Source: Ruegeria arenilitoris
GTDB lineage: Bacteria; Pseudomonadota; Alphaproteobacteria; Rhodobacterales; Rhodobacteraceae
Direction: 5' to 3'
NCBI RefSeq assembly: GCF_013032445.1
Contig: NZ_WQCA01000017.1
Coordinates: 1 to 61,828 of the forward strand
DNA: 61,828 bases
The notes under the pieces are model-generated. The model searched no databases. It saw nothing but the letters and a program-made list of their open reading frames with translations, and had not been told where the DNA came from. Made by a program: the position numbers and the translations under genes. This document shows positions 27,301-37,515 of the stretch, one piece after another (position 1 is the stretch's first letter; every line of letters starts with the position of its first letter).

Positions 27301-29247
27301 ATGCTGGATGCTGACCTTCTCTGGACACCCAGTGCCGAACACATTTCGCAGACCCGGCTTGCCGCGTTCCGCGACCTTGCAAGCCAGCGGGCAGGAGAGT
27401 CGCTCGACACCCATGTCGATCTGCACCGGTGGTCGGTGGATCAGACCGATGCATTCTGGCGTCTGGCATGGGAGTTCTGCGGTCTGGTCGGTGAGGCCGG
27501 GGATACAACGCTGATCCCTGACGCCGATCCTCTGAATGTCCGGTTCTTCCCCAAGGCGCGCCTGAACATTGTAGAGACCTTCCTGAAGAACCCCGACGAC
27601 CGGGACGCTATCATCTTTTACGGCGAAGATGGCCGCCGCCTACGGTGGAGCCGCGCTGAGTTGAAGTACGAGGTTGAGCGTCTGACGGTGGCCCTGCAAG
27701 ACGCGGGCATCGTAGCCGGCGATCACGTTGTGGGCTACGTTCCGAACATGCCGCAGACCGTGGCGGCCATGCTGGCCACGGCGTCACTGGGGGCTGTGTG
27801 GTCCTCTTGTGCGCCGGAAAGCGGGCCGGATGTGGTTGTGGACCGGTTTGGTCAGATCGCACCCAAGCTGATGTTCGCGGCGGACGGCTATTTCTACAAT
27901 GGCAAGGTCTTTGATACCCGTGAGGCCATCGCGACAGTTTCATCGCGCGTGCCGACGATCGAACAGGTCATCGTCTGGCCCTATGCACAGGACGGTGCCG
28001 ACCTGCCCGAGGGTATGACCGCCTATGACAGCTTCATACTGGCTGAGGCCCCGGCACTGGAGTGCCGCCCGATGGGGTTCCGCGATCCGCTTTACGTGAT
28101 GTTCTCGTCCGGCACGACCGGCAAACCGAAATGTATCGAACATTCGGGCGGAGGAACCTTGCTGCGTATGCTGGTCGAGCAGCAATTGCATTGCGATCTG
28201 CGCGCTGGCGACCGGATGTTCTATTACACCACCTGCAACTGGATGATGTGGAACTGGCAGGTTGCCGCGCTGGCCTCCGAGGCCGCGATCATCCTGTTTG
28301 ACGGCAACCCGGCTTATCCGGGCATCACCCGCCTGCTCGATCTAGTCGAGGCAGAGCAGGTCACCCATTTCGGAATCTCAGCGAAATTCATTGATGCCGC
28401 GCTCAAACGCGGTGTTCGGCCGGTCGACAGCCACTCTCTTCCCTTCCTTCGTGTTGTGCTGTCGACCGGCTCTCCCTTATCGCCGGACGGGTTTGAATAT
28501 GTGTATCGGGACTGGAAAGCGGATGTGCAGCTGTCCTCGATCTGCGGGGGCACGGATATTCTGGGCTGCTTCATCGGTGGCTGTCCGACATTGCCGGTGC
28601 ATAAGGGCGAGATTCAGGCGCCAATGCTGGGGCTGGACGTCGCCACGCTGGACACTGACGGCAACCCGGTGGCAGGCGCGGCAGGTGAGCTGGTGTGCCG
28701 CAATGCGCATCCGTCGATGCCGACCCGTTTCCTGAACGATCCGGGGCAGACGCGTTATCGCTCCAGCTATTTCGAGACCTACCCGAATATCTGGCGTCAG
28801 GGCGATTTTACCATCCAGACAGGCCAAGGCGGCTATGTCGTTCTGGGCCGGTCGGATGCGACGCTGAACCCCGGCGGTATCCGGATCGGCACGGCCGAGA
28901 TTTACCGGCAGTTGGACAAGATCGAACAGGTCGAGGACTCGGTCGTTGTTGGCCAGAATATCAATAACGATGTGCGTGTCGTTCTGTTCGTGACCACCCC
29001 TGAAGATGTGACGCTGGATGGCGATCTGATCGCGCGGATCAAGTCGGATATCCGCACCAATGCCTCACCACGGCACGTTCCGGCGAAAATTATCAAAGTC
29101 GCGGATATCCCGCGTACGAAATCCGGCAAAACCGCCGAACTGGCCGTTCGGGATGCCGTCAACAATCAACCCATCCGTGACCTGACCGGCCTGATCAATC
29201 CCGGCGCGCTGGCGCAGTTCACCGACCACCCTGACCTTAAATGCTGA
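27301..29247 (+). CDS. Acetoacetyl-CoA synthetase
   Basis: A 648-residue adenylate-forming enzyme that activates acetoacetate with ATP and CoA. It shows the P-loop FSSGTTGKPKCIEHSGGG, the YYTTCNWMMWNW block typical of acetoacetate-CoA ligases, GGTDI, and the catalytic C-terminal lysine region PRTKSGKTAELAVRDAV. Length is typical (about 650). It is the first gene of the carnitine operon. In the known pathway CdhC releases acetoacetate, so an acetoacetyl-CoA synthetase here completes carbon recovery. Cytosolic; ATG at 27301 with GGAGG upstream. Confidence 0.92.
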   Translation: MLDADLLWTPSAEHISQTRLAAFRDLASQRAGESLDTHVDLHRWSVDQTDAFWRLAWEFCGLVGEAGDTTLIPDADPLNVRFFPKARLNIVETFLKNPDDRDAIIFYGEDGRRLRWSRAELKYEVERLTVALQDAGIVAGDHVVGYVPNMPQTVAAMLATASLGAVWSSCAPESGPDVVVDRFGQIAPKLMFAADGYFYNGKVFDTREAIATVSSRVPTIEQVIVWPYAQDGADLPEGMTAYDSFILAEAPALECRPMGFRDPLYVMFSSGTTGKPKCIEHSGGGTLLRMLVEQQLHCDLRAGDRMFYYTTCNWMMWNWQVAALASEAAIILFDGNPAYPGITRLLDLVEAEQVTHFGISAKFIDAALKRGVRPVDSHSLPFLRVVLSTGSPLSPDGFEYVYRDWKADVQLSSICGGTDILGCFIGGCPTLPVHKGEIQAPMLGLDVATLDTDGNPVAGAAGELVCRNAHPSMPTRFLNDPGQTRYRSSYFETYPNIWRQGDFTIQTGQGGYVVLGRSDATLNPGGIRIGTAEIYRQLDKIEQVEDSVVVGQNINNDVRVVLFVTTPEDVTLDGDLIARIKSDIRTNASPRHVPAKIIKVADIPRTKSGKTAELAVRDAVNNQPIRDLTGLINPGALAQFTDHPDLKC

Positions 29248-29263
29248 TCGAAGGATACTCATC

Positions 29264-30193
29264 ATGCCTCTCGCAATGAATCGTGAAGTTTTCATCACCT
29301 GCGCCGTCACCGGTTCGGGTGGTACGCAGGACAAATCTCCGCACGTGCCGCGGTCACCCGAGCAGATCGCGAACTCGGCCATCGACGCGGCCAAGGCGGG
29401 TGCTGCCGTTGTTCACTGCCACGTGCGTGACTCTGAAACCGGCGCGCCTTCGCGTGATCTGGGCCTGTATCGCGAGTTGACCGAGCGTGTTCGCGACGCC
29501 GAGGTCGACGTGGTTCTGAACCTGACCGCCGGCATGGGCGGTGACATCGTGTTCGGCTCGACCGAGAGCCCGTTCCCGGTTAACGCAGCTGCGACCGACA
29601 TGATCGGCGCGACCGAGCGGATGGCGCATATCGCTGAGTGTCTGCCCGAGATCTGCACCCTGGACTGCGGCACCATGAACTTTGCCGAGGCCGATTATGT
29701 GATGACCAACACTCCCGGCATGCTGCGGGCGATGGGTCAGATGATGACCGATCTGGGTGTGAAGCCTGAAATCGAAGCCTTCGACACCGGCCACCTGTGG
29801 TTCGCCAAGCAACTGGTGAAGGAAGGCATCCTGGAGCCCAACGCGCTGGTTCAGCTGTGCATGGGTGTTCCGTGGGGTGCTCCGAACGACATCAACACCC
29901 TGATGGCGATGGTCAACGCGGTTCCGTCCGACTGGACCTGGTCGGCCTTCTCGCTGGGCCGCGACCAGATGCCGTACGCGGCACAAGCGGTTCTGGCAGG
30001 CGGCAACGTCCGCGTCGGTCTGGAAGACAACCTGTTCCTGGACAAAGGTGTTCTGGCCACCAACGCACAACTGGTCGAGCGCGCCGTGACTGTGATCGAG
30101 AACATGGGCGCCAAGATCATCGGACCCGACGCCGTACGCGAAAAGCTGGGTCTGATCAAGCGCGCACCCGTTGCAACAGGCGCCGCAGCATGA
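29264..30193 (+). CDS. cdhC: Beta-keto acid cleavage enzyme (BKACE), dehydrocarnitine cleavage type
   Basis: A 309-residue BKACE (DUF849) family enzyme. These zinc enzymes condense a beta-keto acid with acetyl-CoA and split it into acetoacetate and a new CoA ester. It has VFITCAVTGSG at the start, the zinc-binding AAVVHCHVRD, and NLTAGMGGD, followed by EIEAFDTGHL. Because it precedes a carnitine dehydrogenase-thioesterase fusion, the natural substrate is most likely 3-dehydrocarnitine, giving betainyl-CoA and acetoacetate, as for Pseudomonas CdhC. Its stop overlaps the next start by 4 bases (ATGA). ATG at 29264. Confidence 0.92.
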   Translation: MPLAMNREVFITCAVTGSGGTQDKSPHVPRSPEQIANSAIDAAKAGAAVVHCHVRDSETGAPSRDLGLYRELTERVRDAEVDVVLNLTAGMGGDIVFGSTESPFPVNAAATDMIGATERMAHIAECLPEICTLDCGTMNFAEADYVMTNTPGMLRAMGQMMTDLGVKPEIEAFDTGHLWFAKQLVKEGILEPNALVQLCMGVPWGAPNDINTLMAMVNAVPSDWTWSAFSLGRDQMPYAAQAVLAGGNVRVGLEDNLFLDKGVLATNAQLVERAVTVIENMGAKIIGPDAVREKLGLIKRAPVATGAAA

Positions 30194-31620
30194 GCGCCCC
30201 GCAAAAAGCAACCATCGTCGGCGGTGGCGTAATCGGCGGGGGCTGGGTTGCCCGGTTCCTGCTGAACGGCTGGAACGTATCGGTTATTGACCCCGATCCC
30301 GAAGCGGAACGCAAGATTGGCGAAGTGCTGGCCAACGCGCGCCGCGCCCTACCTGCGCTCTATGACAAGGCGATGCCCGCCGAGGGGACCCTGACCTTTC
30401 ATGATGATATGGCCGAGGCTTTGACCGGTGCTGCATGGGTTCAGGAAAGCGTACCCGAGCGTCTGGACCTCAAGCACAAGATCCACGCACAGATCGACGA
30501 ATTTTCACCTGCGGATGCGGTGATCGGGTCCTCGACCTCGGGGTTCAAACCGTCCGAGCTGAACGAACACGGCGGTCGTGTTGTCGTGGCGCACCCGTTC
30601 AACCCGGTCTACCTGCTGCCGTTGGCGGAATTGGTGGGCGACGCGGACACCTGCGCCAAGGCGTCGGACATTCTGCGCTCGATCGGGATGTACCCGCTGA
30701 CCGTCCGCAAAGAGATCGACGCCCATATCGGCGACCGTCTGCTGGAAGCCGTCTGGCGCGAAGGGCTGTGGCTGATCAAGGACGGCATCTGCACCACCGA
30801 AGAGCTGGACGAAGTCATCCGCATGGGCTTTGGCCTGCGTTGGGCGCAGATGGGCCTGTTTGAAACCTACCGGATCGCCGGTGGTGAGGCAGGCATGAAG
30901 CACTTCATGGCGCAGTTCGGTCCGGCCCTGCAGTGGCCCTGGACCAAGCTGATGGACGTGCCCGAGTTCACCGACGAGTTGGTTGACCTGATCGCCGGTC
31001 AATCGGATGCGCAATCCGGCCACATGTCGATCCGCGAACTGGAACGGCTGCGTGATGACAACCTGATCGGCATGATGCGCGCGCTGAAGAAAACCGGCAG
31101 CGGCGCGGGCGGCGTGCTGAACACGCACGAAGCCACCATGCCCGAACCGGCGGTTGATGATCTGCCCGTCACCGTGGACCGTACCATCCCGCAAAGCTGG
31201 ACCGACTATAACGGCCACATGAACGAGGCCCACTACCTTGCGGCCTCGGCTCAGGCGACTGATCGTTTCATGGAGATGATCGGTGCGGATGCGGACTATG
31301 TCGCGGCAGGCAACAGCTATTTCACCGTCGAAAACCACATGCAGTTCCTGGACGAACTGCACGCGGGCGACCGGCTGAAAATCACCACGCATGTGTTGCA
31401 GGGTGAGGGCAAGAAAATGCAGCTGTTCCATTGCCTCTATGGCGAGAACGGCCAACTGGCCGCCACTGTCGAGACCCTGTTGATCCACATGGACCTGAAC
31501 GCGCGCAAGACGTCGCTGCCGTCCGAGGCCGTGGCTGCAAATCTCGCAACCTACGCACAGGAGCACGCAAAACTGCCAGCGCCTCAGGGCGTCGGTCGTC
31601 ACGTGGGCCTGAAGGGCTAA
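30190..31620 (+). CDS. cdhA: Carnitine 3-dehydrogenase fused to a betainyl-CoA thioesterase
   Basis: A 476-residue fusion. Residues 1 to about 320 are an NAD-dependent hydroxyacyl-CoA-dehydrogenase-type fold (GGGVIGGGWVARFLLNG, STSGFKPSEL, VVVAHPFNPVYLLPL and EEVIRMGFGLRWAQ-like EVIRMGFGLRW), matching L-carnitine dehydrogenases. From about residue 330 a hot-dog 4HBT thioesterase follows (TIPQSWTDYNGHMNEAHYL). In Pseudomonas these are separate CdhA and CdhB; here they are one chain, as in some rhizobia. The protein would oxidise carnitine to 3-dehydrocarnitine and hydrolyse betainyl-CoA to glycine betaine after BKACE acts. Start ATG at 30190 overlaps the BKACE stop. Confidence 0.93.
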   Translation: MSAPQKATIVGGGVIGGGWVARFLLNGWNVSVIDPDPEAERKIGEVLANARRALPALYDKAMPAEGTLTFHDDMAEALTGAAWVQESVPERLDLKHKIHAQIDEFSPADAVIGSSTSGFKPSELNEHGGRVVVAHPFNPVYLLPLAELVGDADTCAKASDILRSIGMYPLTVRKEIDAHIGDRLLEAVWREGLWLIKDGICTTEELDEVIRMGFGLRWAQMGLFETYRIAGGEAGMKHFMAQFGPALQWPWTKLMDVPEFTDELVDLIAGQSDAQSGHMSIRELERLRDDNLIGMMRALKKTGSGAGGVLNTHEATMPEPAVDDLPVTVDRTIPQSWTDYNGHMNEAHYLAASAQATDRFMEMIGADADYVAAGNSYFTVENHMQFLDELHAGDRLKITTHVLQGEGKKMQLFHCLYGENGQLAATVETLLIHMDLNARKTSLPSEAVAANLATYAQEHAKLPAPQGVGRHVGLKG

Positions 31621-31755
31621 GAAACGCATGTGCCGCCTCTTCCTCTCCCCGATTTTGAGACGGCATTCACTGGCGGATCGGGTCAACAGAACCCGATCCG
31701 TTTTTTAGGAGAACCTGTTCACCACGGCATAGCTTGGTCAGAAAGGGAGGGCTCG

Positions 31756-33447
31756 ATGGACGAGCAACATCAAAACTCACATCTTGTGGCGAAGGAGGGG
31801 TTCTTCACCGGCCTTCACCCGGGAATGGGCATTGCGGCGAAAGGCATGATCGCCGCCTTTGTCATTTTCACGGTTATGAACGTGGAATTTGCAGGCGGTC
31901 TGTATAAATCAATCCGTAGCTGGATCGAAAACGGCCTGAGCTTTTACTACATCACTCTGTTTGCCATCGCGTTCTTTTTCTGTCTCTGGCTGATGTTCTC
32001 GAAATTCGGAACCCTGCGTCTGGGTGACGATGACTCGCGCCCCGAGTTTGGCAACTTCAGCTGGGTCGCCATGCTGTTCTCGGCCGGTATCGGTATCGGT
32101 ATCCTGTTCTTCGGGGTGGCGGAACCGATCTTCTATTTCGACAACTCTCAGGTCTGGGGCTATCCGAATAACCCCCACGCCGATCTGGCGGGCCACACCG
32201 AAATGGATATGCAGCGCGCCATTGACGCGATGCGTGTCACCTATTTCCACTGGGGTCTGCACGGATGGGCGCTCTATGTTCTGGTGGGCCTGAGCCTCGC
32301 CTATTTCGGTTTTCGCAAGAAACTGCCGCTGACCATGCGCTCGGCTCTGTACCCGCTTATCGGTGAACGCATTTACGGCCCCTGGGGTCACGCTGTGGAC
32401 CTGCTGGCGGTGTTCGGTTCGGTCTTCGGGATTGCCACCTCGCTGGGCCTTGGGTCCAGCCAGATGGTGACGGGCCTCAACGTGCTGTTTGGCATAGAAG
32501 GGTCGACGGCGCTGCAGATCGGTCTGATCGTTCTGGTCAGCATCATCGCCATCTTCTCGACCGTATCGGGCGTGGGCAAGGGCATCCGTATCATTTCGGA
32601 GTGGAACATCTGGCTGTCGATCCTGCTGCTGGCGATGTTTGTCATCATCGGTCCGTTCCAATGGCTGATGGGCTTTTTCGTGACGTCCATGGGCGACTAC
32701 ATGTGGAACTTTGTCCCGATGGGCTTCTGGGCGGCATCCTCTGACGAGCACATCGCCTGGCAGGGTGGCTGGACCATCTTCTACTGGGGCTGGTGGATCG
32801 CATGGGCACCAATGGTCGGCATGTTCATCGCGCGTATCTCGCGCGGGCGTACCATCCGTGAGTTCATGGTGGGCGTGCTGTTTGTACCGACCGTTATGGT
32901 GTTCTTCTGGCTGTGCATGTTCGGCGGCAACGCCATTTGGCAAGAGCTGCACATGGGCGCGGGTCCGGCTTCGGAAAATGGTGCAGGTGTGGTCGAAACA
33001 GTGCGGAACTGGGATCTGCCAGCTGCGTTGTACGGGACCATCGGAAATCTGGGTGCCACCTCGTGGATGGGCGCTCTGGATTGGATGGCGTGGCCGATGT
33101 CGGCTCTGGCAACCATCCTGCTGTTCTCGTGGTTCGTGACTTCGGCGGATTCGGGCACTCTGGTCATCACCACCATGCTTTCGATGGGGGACGACAACCC
33201 ACCGAAAAAGTTCCGCATCATCTGGGGTGTCGGGATCGGTGCCACCGCGATTGCCTTGCTGTTGGCAGGCGGTCTGAGCGCATTGCAGACAGCCTCGATC
33301 GCTGCGGCCTTCCCGATCTCATTCGTGCTGATCGCAATGGTCTGGGGCCTGATGAAGTCGCTGAACGACGATCCGTCGGCCGCTCCGATCCAGACACAGA
33401 GTGTTGCGCCTGACGGAACAAGGCTGAAACAAGACCTTCACGCGTAA
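31756..33447 (+). CDS. BCCT-family transporter (carnitine/betaine), copy 1
   Basis: A 563-residue betaine-carnitine-choline transporter with 12 predicted helices. It shows the glycine-rich stretch SAGIGIGILFFGVAEP, the tryptophan box YWGWWIAWAPMVGMF, the family signature ARISRGRTIREF, and FVTSADSGTLVITTM. The tryptophans of the WGWW..W box line the quaternary-amine site. The ATG at 31756 is set by the AGGGAGGGCTCG just upstream; residues read before it are not family-like. As the last gene of the carnitine operon, 135 bases after the dehydrogenase stop, it most likely imports carnitine. A terminator hairpin follows. Confidence 0.92.
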   Translation: MDEQHQNSHLVAKEGFFTGLHPGMGIAAKGMIAAFVIFTVMNVEFAGGLYKSIRSWIENGLSFYYITLFAIAFFFCLWLMFSKFGTLRLGDDDSRPEFGNFSWVAMLFSAGIGIGILFFGVAEPIFYFDNSQVWGYPNNPHADLAGHTEMDMQRAIDAMRVTYFHWGLHGWALYVLVGLSLAYFGFRKKLPLTMRSALYPLIGERIYGPWGHAVDLLAVFGSVFGIATSLGLGSSQMVTGLNVLFGIEGSTALQIGLIVLVSIIAIFSTVSGVGKGIRIISEWNIWLSILLLAMFVIIGPFQWLMGFFVTSMGDYMWNFVPMGFWAASSDEHIAWQGGWTIFYWGWWIAWAPMVGMFIARISRGRTIREFMVGVLFVPTVMVFFWLCMFGGNAIWQELHMGAGPASENGAGVVETVRNWDLPAALYGTIGNLGATSWMGALDWMAWPMSALATILLFSWFVTSADSGTLVITTMLSMGDDNPPKKFRIIWGVGIGATAIALLLAGGLSALQTASIAAAFPISFVLIAMVWGLMKSLNDDPSAAPIQTQSVAPDGTRLKQDLHA

Positions 33448-33469
33448 AAGCCTGAAGAATTATTCAACT

Positions 33470-33493
33470 CCACTGGGCGGTTTCGCCCAGTGG
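33470..33493 (+). terminator. Terminator hairpin after the carnitine operon
   Basis: A perfect 10-base stem, CCACTGGGCG (33470-33479) with CGCCCAGTGG (33484-33493), and a 4-base loop, 22 bases past the BCCT stop. No T-tract follows. Confidence 0.75.
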
Positions 33494-33698
33494 CCCAAAG
33501 CAAAGATCTGACCCATCGGGATGGCCACAATCACCGAACGGTCCGTTTTTTGCTGCCCATGAATTTTGAACAAGCTGGATCGCATCTCCAGCCTTTGTGC
33601 CACGATCTGTCACGGATTAGGAGCGAAACCGATTGGTTTACAAACCCTCTATGGAAAGTCGAGGCTTTTGCCTGAGGCCCGGTTTTCCGTCAGTGCGT

Positions 33699-34295
33699 TT
33701 ATTTTTCTTCGCCTGCAACGTAGTGCGAAATAAACATGTCCACACAGTCTTCCATGATGCCGACTGTATCCTGACGTTCGCCAAGCAAATACACCGGCCA
33801 AAAGAAAAAGGTCTTGACCAACGCCAGAAGTTGGCTGGCCGCATACGAGGGATCAGCTTTGCGAATGGTCCCGGCTTCCATGGCATCGGCGATGAGCTGA
33901 GTTATGGGGTAATCATGACACATCAGCTCGGCGTAGAAGGCCTTTGAGCGATCAAGGTCCCGAAGAAGTTCCGCATTGACCATGCGGTTCAATCCCAAGG
34001 TTTCGTTGTCTGTAATAACCACAACGTATTTCTCAAGCGCGTCTACAAGTTGTTCTTTCAGGTCGCGATCAGGATCATAGGGAACTGGCGCCATGACTCT
34101 GTTTCTGTCGATCATGATTTGGGCAATCGCCTCAAACAACGCATCCTTGCTTTCGAAGTGGTTATACAGCGTTCGGCTCGACACACCGGCGCGTTTTGCA
34201 ATTCTTGTCGTATTGGCACCATGAAACCCATGCTCGCGGAATTCTTTGACCGCGGCTTCAATGATGTTTTGTCTTTTTATTTCTGTCAGCTTCAT
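33699..34295 (-). CDS. TetR/AcrR-family regulator
   Basis: A 198-residue regulator. The N-terminal DNA-binding domain is standard: KRQNIIEAAVKEFREHGFHGANTTRIAKRAGVSSRTLYNHFESKDALFEAI. The C-terminal half is the variable ligand domain and resembles that of the other TetR gene in this window (both end in a VxLLGERQDTxxxxEDCVxxFxSxY-like tail), so they are probably paralogues. It faces away from the carnitine operon. The small palindrome at 34367-34377 may be its own operator. ATG at 34295. Target unknown. Confidence 0.9.
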   Translation of the reverse strand: MKLTEIKRQNIIEAAVKEFREHGFHGANTTRIAKRAGVSSRTLYNHFESKDALFEAIAQIMIDRNRVMAPVPYDPDRDLKEQLVDALEKYVVVITDNETLGLNRMVNAELLRDLDRSKAFYAELMCHDYPITQLIADAMEAGTIRKADPSYAASQLLALVKTFFFWPVYLLGERQDTVGIMEDCVDMFISHYVAGEEK

Positions 34296-34557
34296 TTGGC
34301 GGCCTGGAGGATGCGCTTGTATTTGCTGTCACCATGCGCCGATTACGTGAAGTGCGCAACTCCCTGATACACTGTATGGAAACGACTAACCGTAAAGTCT
34401 CTTGTTGACTGACGTACGGGTCTAAGCTGCGTAAATGATACTGGCAGTGGAGTAAGTCGCATCAATGCGGCATACGTATCCTTGCAGCTACCTGACAGTC
34501 GGGAATCACCTCACAGCAGTGCGCGTGGTGCCTGTTGCTGCACTTTGACTGTCGCGC
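34296..34557. promoter_or_regulatory. Regulator upstream region with a short palindrome
   Basis: Between the TetR start and the terminator of the molybdenum hydroxylase. It contains ATACA-C-TGTAT (34367-34377), a perfect 11-base palindrome 72 bases upstream of the TetR start, the best candidate for a TetR-family operator here. No coding sequence was seen. Confidence 0.4.
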
Positions 34558-34586
34558 GTGCTGGGAGCGCGAATGGCCCCCAGCAC
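34558..34586 (-). terminator. Stem-loop after the molybdenum hydroxylase genes
   Basis: GTGCTGGG (34558-34565) pairs perfectly with CCCAGCAC (34579-34586) around a 13-base loop, 38 bases beyond the stop of the large subunit. Confidence 0.5.
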
Positions 34587-34623
34587 TTTCGATTTGGGCG
34601 TGGCTGCTGAAACCTACCAGAGG

Positions 34624-36795
34624 TTACAGAAATTCAACGCCGTTGTTGATCATCGGCAAGGCGGTGACGCGTGGGCCGTTTGCGGCGATGGCATTGGCCA
34701 GAGCGGGGGCGGACGGGGGTGTGCCCGGCTCACCTACCCCCGAAGGCGCTTCGGCCGACGGCACGATATGAACGTCGATCGCTGCGATGTCGCCAATCCG
34801 AAGGGGTTCGTAGTCGGGGAAATTGGATTGATCCACGACTCCATCCGTCAGAGTAATTTCGTTACGCATGGCGTGGCCCAAACCGTACCCGATACCGCCT
34901 TCCATCTGAGCTTTGACGACGTCCGGGTTGACGGCGAGGCCGCAATCTACGGCGCAGGTCACGCGCTCGACCTGAATGCCGTTTTCAGCCGTGCCTGAGA
35001 CTTCGACAACTTCAGCCACATAGGAGCCAAAGCTTTTGTGAACGGCCAGTCCCTGGCTGCGGCCCGCAGCTGCCTGTCCCCAATTTGCTTTTTCGGCAGC
35101 CAGTTTCAGAACCCTGGCAAGACGCACCTGATCCTTGTCGCCACCCTCCAGCAGCTCCAGGCGGAATTCTAGCGGATCACGCCCTGCTGCTTTGGCAACA
35201 ACGTCGATCATGCTCTCCATGACATAAGCTGTGTGTGTATGCCCAACCGAACGCCACCACAGAACAGTTGTGGTTTTGGGCGCGTCGCTTAGACCGACAT
35301 ACAAGTTGGGAACCATGTAGTGTGTATCGTTCACACCTTCGACCGAGGTGGCATCAATCCCGTCCTTGATGACGAAGTCCTCAAAAACGGTGCCTTTGAT
35401 CAACGATTGCGCCGCAATACGGTGATCCCAACCCAGGACGTTGCCTTCGGCATCAAGTCCGACCTTGACGCGGTGCGCGACGGCGGGACGATAGAAACCC
35501 GCGGTGATGTCGTCTTCACGCGACCAGACCAGTTTGACCGGACGGGTTCGATCAGTTGCGGCAAAGGCGAGCGCGGCTTCGACTTGATAGTCACTGTCTG
35601 ATGTGGTGCGGCGACCGAAAGAGCCACCTGCCAGTGTGACGTTGATTTTGATTTTCTCCCACGGCAGTCCCAGCGCCTGAGACAGCGAATTATGGACGAT
35701 TGTGGTGCCTTGGGCCGCATCGTGGAGAATAACGCCGCCATCTTCGCCGGGCTCGATGATGCAGTTCAGCGGCTCCATCGGCGCATGGGCCAGCAGCGGG
35801 AAGTAGAAGGTTTCTTCAACTACCGTCGTCGCCTCGTCGATTTTGGAAGTCGCACCGCCCGCATCACCGGTAACATCATATGTTGGTTTAGCATCCAAAA
35901 GCGCCATCATTTCGGATTGAATTTGGTCCGAACTGCGAGTTTCGGCCTCGGAATCGTCCCAAGTGACTTCAATCGCGTTGCGGGCTTGGAAGGCAGCCCA
36001 TGTGTTTTCGGCGTAGATAGCGACCGAATTGATCGCAGGCAGTGCTTCAGCACCTATGAAACCGCGAATGCCTTCTGCTCCGCTTGCATCAAAATCGACA
36101 AGCTTTCCACCCATGCGCGGGCTGCGCAGAACCGTTGCAAAAATCTGGTTGTCCAGATGCAGGTCCATCGCGAATTTCGCGCTGCCGTTGGTTTTGGCGG
36201 CGCCATCCTTTCGGCGCAGGTCAGAGCGACCGATCAGTTTGAATTCGGACGGATCTTTGAGTTTCGGCTCGGCGGGCGCATCAAGTTGAGACGCCGCGAC
36301 CACATAGTCGCCCAACGGAGCAACGTGGCCTGCTCCTGCAATGGTGCCGTTTTCGATGCTCAGGTCAGCGGCAGAAACACCCCAGTCACTTGCGGCGGCA
36401 TTGATCAGCATGTCACGGGCGGCAGCACCTGCGGTGCGATACTGAACATATGAGTTTGCTATCGCGGTCGAGCCACCAGTACCCTGAAGCGTGCCCAGAT
36501 GCAGGTTGTTATATAACTGCGGGTTGGATGGCGCGAATTCGAAATCGATCTGGTCCATCTGAACGCCCAATTCTTCGGCGATCAGTGTTGTCAGGCCCGT
36601 GGCCGCACCCTGACCAATTTCTGCGTGCTTAACGATTGCCGTCACGCGGCCATTTGTAGCCAGTTTGAGGAACGGGTTCATGACAGCCGGTTCGGCACCT
36701 GCGGCTACTGCACCATTCGGATGAACGCCAACGGCCAGAACGGCACCTGCGGCAGCGGCTGATTTCAGAAAACCTCGACGGGAAAGAGTCGTCAT
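34624..36795 (-). CDS. Molybdenum hydroxylase large subunit, isoquinoline 1-oxidoreductase beta type
   Basis: A 723-residue molybdopterin-binding subunit of the aldehyde oxidase/xanthine dehydrogenase superfamily. It begins with a twin-arginine signal ([20 protein letters not shown]), so it is exported folded with its cofactor. Landmarks are [41 protein letters not shown] and a C-terminal glutamate in [18 protein letters not shown] (the catalytic Glu region). This IorB-type layout pairs with a small 2Fe-2S subunit. Likely hydroxylates an aldehyde or N-heterocycle in the periplasm; the substrate is not predictable. ATG at 36795, 2 bases after the small-subunit stop. Confidence 0.9.
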   Translation of the reverse strand: MTTLSRRGFLKSAAAAGAVLAVGVHPNGAVAAGAEPAVMNPFLKLATNGRVTAIVKHAEIGQGAATGLTTLIAEELGVQMDQIDFEFAPSNPQLYNNLHLGTLQGTGGSTAIANSYVQYRTAGAAARDMLINAAASDWGVSAADLSIENGTIAGAGHVAPLGDYVVAASQLDAPAEPKLKDPSEFKLIGRSDLRRKDGAAKTNGSAKFAMDLHLDNQIFATVLRSPRMGGKLVDFDASGAEGIRGFIGAEALPAINSVAIYAENTWAAFQARNAIEVTWDDSEAETRSSDQIQSEMMALLDAKPTYDVTGDAGGATSKIDEATTVVEETFYFPLLAHAPMEPLNCIIEPGEDGGVILHDAAQGTTIVHNSLSQALGLPWEKIKINVTLAGGSFGRRTTSDSDYQVEAALAFAATDRTRPVKLVWSREDDITAGFYRPAVAHRVKVGLDAEGNVLGWDHRIAAQSLIKGTVFEDFVIKDGIDATSVEGVNDTHYMVPNLYVGLSDAPKTTTVLWWRSVGHTHTAYVMESMIDVVAKAAGRDPLEFRLELLEGGDKDQVRLARVLKLAAEKANWGQAAAGRSQGLAVHKSFGSYVAEVVEVSGTAENGIQVERVTCAVDCGLAVNPDVVKAQMEGGIGYGLGHAMRNEITLTDGVVDQSNFPDYEPLRIGDIAAIDVHIVPSAEAPSGVGEPGTPPSAPALANAIAANGPRVTALPMINNGVEFL

Positions 36796-36797
36796 GA

Positions 36798-37262
36798 TCA
36801 GGCCTCCAGAATTTCTGATGCGCGCTGGACGGCGGCGCGGATACGTTGGTAGGTGGCACAACGGCAGGCGTTGCCTTGCATATAGTCGTTGATCTCTTCA
36901 ATGGTTGGCTTGGCGTTTTCGCTCAGCAGGCCAACGGCCGACATGATCTGTCCCGACTGGCAGTATCCGCATTGCGCTACGTCCAGCTCGACCCAGGCTT
37001 GCTGAACCGCGGCGCCAACCTTGTCTTCCGCGATGGCTTCGATTGTCGAGACTTCAGCGTCTTCAACGTCTTCGATGAAGGTCTGGCACGAGCGCACGGG
37101 CTCTCCGTTCAAATGCACAGTGCAGGCCCCGCACGAAGCTACACCGCAGCCGAATTTTGTACCGGTCATCTTCAGTTCGTCCCGGATTACCCACAACAAA
37201 GGTGTCCCGGCTTCGGCTTCAACCTCTTGGGTTGCGCCGTTGATTTTCAATGAATAGGCCAT
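36798..37262 (-). CDS. Molybdenum hydroxylase 2Fe-2S small subunit (IorA type)
   Basis: A 154-residue two-cluster ferredoxin subunit. The plant-type cluster ligands are C39, C44, C47 and C59 ([17 protein letters not shown]...SC), and the second, helical cluster uses C98, C101, C133 and C135 (QCGYCQSG...[12 protein letters not shown]). It passes electrons from the molybdenum site of the next gene to an acceptor. It has no signal peptide of its own and would be co-exported with the Tat-tagged large subunit. The ATG at 37262 is chosen because [10 protein letters not shown] is the normal start and an AGGGGAGAG lies upstream. Confidence 0.94.
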   Translation of the reverse strand: MAYSLKINGATQEVEAEAGTPLLWVIRDELKMTGTKFGCGVASCGACTVHLNGEPVRSCQTFIEDVEDAEVSTIEAIAEDKVGAAVQQAWVELDVAQCGYCQSGQIMSAVGLLSENAKPTIEEINDYMQGNACRCATYQRIRAAVQRASEILEA

Positions 37263-37515
37263 AAGCCACTCTCCCCTCTGCCAAAGGTGTCGCGTTTCTG
37301 GGAACCCTGCAGACGAATCGTGCAAGGCCTGGATATCGAACTCCTGCCAAGCACCGAGCGAACGACCAATCCATCCTCACGAGGATTCGTCGGATTGTTC
37401 GGGAGATGTGCAAAAGAACATTTAAATGTTTACTATTGGGTTTCGCCCATTTTGTAAACTTTTAGTTGTACTATTTTACGCGCATGCTGTGATGCTCTGG
37501 GTCACTTTTGAGTGA

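Noticed and set aside
30505..31686. 393-codon minus-strand frame opposite the carnitine dehydrogenase fusion
   Set aside because: Antisense to a clear enzyme, histidine- and glutamine-rich, no motif.
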